Shown here one piece after another: positions 6,341 through 6,481 of a stretch of 6,481 nucleotides of DNA. Position numbers and translations under genes: made by a program. The stretch is taken from contig CANKNP010000291.1 in assembly GCA_947483545.1 (NCBI GenBank), forward strand, positions 1 to 6,481, written 5' to 3'. Numbering within the stretch: position 1 is the first letter of the stretch; the number at the start of each line of letters is the position of its first letter. The notes below the pieces were generated by a model, which ran no database searches, had not been told where the DNA came from, and was given only the letters and a program-made list of their open reading frames with translations. The DNA is from Deltaproteobacteria bacterium (GTDB taxonomy: Bacteria > Myxococcota > UBA796 > SXON01).

Positions 6341-6370
6341 TTGACGCGTCAACGCCCGCTGATACATCAT
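6341..6370 (+). promoter_or_regulatory. Candidate promoter with a perfect 12-base palindrome over the -35 element
   Basis: TTGACG at 6341-6346 matches five of six consensus -35 bases. CATCAT at 6365-6370, 18 bases on, matches four of six -10 bases (TACATC at 6363 is an alternative). TTGACGCGTCAA (6341-6352) is a perfect inverted repeat covering the -35 box, as expected for a dimeric repressor operator. It sits about 30 bases after the oxygenase stop and 20-50 bases before the next candidate starts, so it would drive the gene entering at the right edge. The evidence is by eye only. Confidence 0.35.
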
Positions 6371-6390
6371 GGCGCGGCGTGAGGTGTGCA

Positions 6391-6481
6391 GTGGCGAGGA
6401 GTCGCAATGGCGAAGCGGTGCCTCCGGAGCTCCGGTCGGACGAGGCCATGAGGTCGCTTCGGGCGTTCCAGCATGCAGCAC
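6391..6481 (+). CDS. Start of an unidentified gene (3' end outside window)
   Basis: The frame beginning at GTG 6391 is open to the window end (30 residues, starting VARSRNGEAVPPELRSDEAM). GAGG at 6381-6384 lies six bases upstream, a good ribosome site, and most third codon positions are G or C. An earlier GTG at 6379 and an internal ATG at 6448 are in the same frame. I do not recognise the protein; the visible part is polar and charged, with no signal peptide. A competing ATG at 6407 in another frame, with its own AGGAG five bases upstream, closes after 14 codons with a TGA that overlaps the ATG at 6448. It may therefore be a short leader peptide coupled to that start. The true start is unsettled. 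Confidence 0.45.
   Translation, partial: MARSRNGEAVPPELRSDEAMRSLRAFQHAA

Noticed and set aside
1..6481. CRISPR array, tRNA, rRNA, insertion sequence
   Set aside because: I saw no regularly spaced repeats, cloverleaf sequences, ribosomal RNA cores, transposase motifs or paired terminal inverted repeats.

Overview
This is a GC-rich window (roughly 70% G+C, with strongly G/C-biased third codon positions) from a bacterial chromosome. The base composition, the density of radical SAM enzymes and the mosaic gene order suggest a high-GC Gram-negative such as a myxobacterium or relative. That is an inference; no marker gene here fixes the taxon.

Layout. Positions 2-1811 (+) hold three genes joined by two 4-base ATGA stop/start overlaps: the C-terminal part of a radical SAM enzyme (its front lies outside the window), a small membrane-anchored protein of unknown function, and a polytopic membrane protein resembling the HTTM / vitamin-K-carboxylase-like group. 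Positions 1812-2158 have no intact gene, but carry on the minus strand a decayed fragment of an iron/manganese superoxide dismutase. Positions 2159-3076 (-) encode an exported or membrane-anchored SGNH/GDSL-type hydrolase. It is divergent from a cobalamin-binding-type radical SAM enzyme at 3232-4659 (+). That gene converges on a third radical SAM enzyme with a C-terminal cysteine cluster at 4785-5792 (-). The third gene overlaps head-to-head with an aspartyl/asparaginyl beta-hydroxylase-family 2-oxoglutarate oxygenase at 5737-6312 (+). A candidate promoter or operator palindrome and the start of a further, unidentified gene close the window.

How they may work together. Only the first three genes form a clear operon. 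The others alternate in strand, so the 5' regions at 3077-3231 and 5737-5792 would have to serve divergent genes. Three different radical SAM proteins, a 2OG oxygenase and a secreted-type esterase/acyltransferase-like protein in 6.5 kb resemble an accessory or specialised-metabolism region (tailoring of a small molecule, lipid or peptide). No core biosynthetic enzyme and no convincing precursor peptide is visible, so the product is unknown.
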